NCBI RefSeq assembly: GCF_964340395.1
Contig: NC_135566.1
Span: 14,994,501 to 15,058,500, forward strand
Length of the DNA: 64,000 nucleotides
Reading direction: 5' to 3'
From: Glandiceps talaboti
Lineage: Eukaryota; Hemichordata; Enteropneusta; Spengelidae
The position numbers were made by a program, and so were the translations under genes. The notes below the pieces were generated by a model. That model did no database searches, was not told the DNA's origin, and was given only the letters and a program-made list of their open reading frames with translations. Shown piece after piece: positions 62,550 to 64,000 of the stretch (the first letter of the stretch is position 1; every line of letters begins with the position of its first letter).

Positions 62550-64000
62550 TACATGCCTCCTTTCCCCTGTGAGCAGACATGAATATTTATTAGATGCACA
62601 CTAAATATTCATGACTGCTAATACCTTATAGTATCGTTTAGATTAGATTCCGCATACAGACATGTACTAGTCATCCGGGGAAAAAGATAAAATTAGACCA
62701 TTTTGTATTAGATTATCTTCAATATAAATTTTTATGACTTCGTTAATTGCTGGTCTTAATCATTTCCAAGGATAGATAATCTTGGTTTAGTTCCCGGTTT
62801 TAATATAATTCCATTGTTTGACACCCTTTAAGATACTAAAATTAGAATTATTTCCTTTCCTAATATCTGGTGTATTATTAAATATGTTCACAGCAATTTC
62901 GTAAAAATGTCACTAGATGCCATATTGTAAATGTCAATGTATTTCAAGGTGGTTGCCATGGTAATTTGCAATATTCGCTGGTTCTATTTCATATATTATT
63001 TCATATATATTGGTTTGGCTATATTCATGTTCCATATAGATAAAGGACTGATTCTATTACTGTACAGGCTTGAATATCAAATAAATCTCATGTCTACACC
63101 AACATTTTTAGATGTTTGCTGTTGTCATGCAATAATATGCAATGATGTGATATTAAATGCAGTAATACGTGATAATGTAATATTAAAATGGCCATATGGA
63201 TGAGGTATATGGGTATTTTTTTTTATTTTTAATTTATAAAACAATTTTATCATGGTTACTACTTGAAAAATTGACGTGAAACAACATAGACCAAGTCTGT
63301 GTTTGTAACTCAATAAATTGCAAAAGATTAATAAAACATGTAAAAAGTTTGTTATTGTATGTACAATAGCAAACATTTTAATTTTTTTTAGCTTTTTACA
63401 GTGTATTGAGTTACAAGCAATTCAATATAATTGTAATTATAAATATAAAACACCAGCAGTGTATAGTATGTAGAAATAATCTTTGTAAGAAAAGGTTGAT
63501 TATCTAACTTCTTGCATAGAATGATCATGTTCAATTGACTATTTTCTATGTACACAATACTGCCATAGGTGTCTAAAATCGGTGATCCCAAACTGAATCA
63601 TTTATGAATGCTAGGAAAACACTGATGAGTTCAGCTGCTATGGATTCAAGAAAGGCGTAATGGAATCATATAGTTCCCCTGGCACTGTTTTACAACATAT
63701 GCTATGGTGATATCATCTTAGTCTTGCTTAACAGTGTCGAATGCTAATCAAATATTCATGTCTGATATATGAAGTAATATCTTGACTTGGAGTCATCAGG
63801 ATGATAATAAGAGATCTTCTTTTATTGGGTGTAGGATTACATAGTCTTAACACTTGCAGCTAAATATCGACCAGTGAAAGATGTCTTTTGTATTGACTTA
63901 CTCAGGAAATTATATTTTTAGTGCCTCTGTCTATTTCTAACACCAAAATTATAATTTCAGCTCTATTCAAATTCATCTGACACATTTGTTGACATAGGTG
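62549..64000 (+). other. Right end of the window, probably still intronic
   Basis: Contains the small palindrome around 62580-62617 and the partial F5 element. TTTCAG at 63955-63960 is followed by an open 40 bases to the edge, which could be an exon start but is too short to judge. Confidence 0.35.
63182..63420 (+). mobile_element. Foldback element family F5, partial second copy
   Basis: Shares with 28198 the sequence ATGGATGAGG, TATAAAACAATTTTATCATG, CTACTTGAAAAA and GTCTGTGTTTGTAACTCAAT. Only the inner part of the right arm (GTATTGAGTTACAA near 63400) is recognisable; the rest is lost or diverged. Confidence 0.72.

Overview
This is an AT-rich, gene-poor stretch of animal nuclear DNA. Genes are split by GT/AG introns, more than 60 kb is non-coding, and long microsatellites and many small inverted-repeat elements fill the space. 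The protein families seen fit an animal: tyrosylprotein sulfotransferase (TPST) with its usual late phase-2 intron, and a THAP-domain fragment. The repeat style and the GGR-like flavoprotein suggest a marine invertebrate such as a hemichordate, cephalochordate or mollusc. I cannot name the species from sequence alone.

Genes. Two TPST genes lie on the minus strand about 23 kb apart. TPST-B (39586 to 37632) is complete in two exons, predicted at 410 residues. TPST-A is visible only as its large first coding exon (14420 to 13573), and I found no matching 3' exon between it and the left edge. TPSTs are Golgi type II membrane enzymes that move sulfate from PAPS to tyrosines of secreted and membrane proteins. 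Near the right edge, on the plus strand, two exons (56387-56557 and 57433-57657) give an N-terminal membrane anchor followed by the FAD-binding start of a geranylgeranyl-reductase-like flavoprotein. The rest probably lies beyond 64000. Nothing ties the flavoprotein functionally to the TPSTs.

Mobile and repeated DNA. At least fifteen kinds of short terminal-inverted-repeat or foldback elements can be recognised by eye, several in two or more copies and some with target-site duplications. They include a hAT-like pair (19337, 25415), a 400-bp pair with about 75-bp arms (8063, 61526), a four-copy palindrome family (6411, 9187, 14943, 27150), a cluster of three related elements in alternating orientation (31766-33080), a nested pair (20776-21208), an element carrying a decayed THAP domain (23246-23509), and several elements with arms of 100 to 170 bp. 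LINE 3' ends occur near 5180-5408 and 47745-48042; the second splits a 33-bp minisatellite. Other minisatellites have units of about 117, 36, 24, 26 and 20 bp. Microsatellites of GTAT, CT/GA, GT/AC, AATC, TATC and AACT type reach over 200 bp.

Layout: 1-13500 non-coding with minisatellites and foldbacks; 13573-14420 TPST-A exon; 14450-37600 non-coding and element-rich; 37632-39586 TPST-B; 39900-56000 microsatellites, small hairpins, a LINE fragment and minisatellites; 56387-57657 first two exons of the flavoprotein; 57658-64000 its probable long intron, with further foldback elements.
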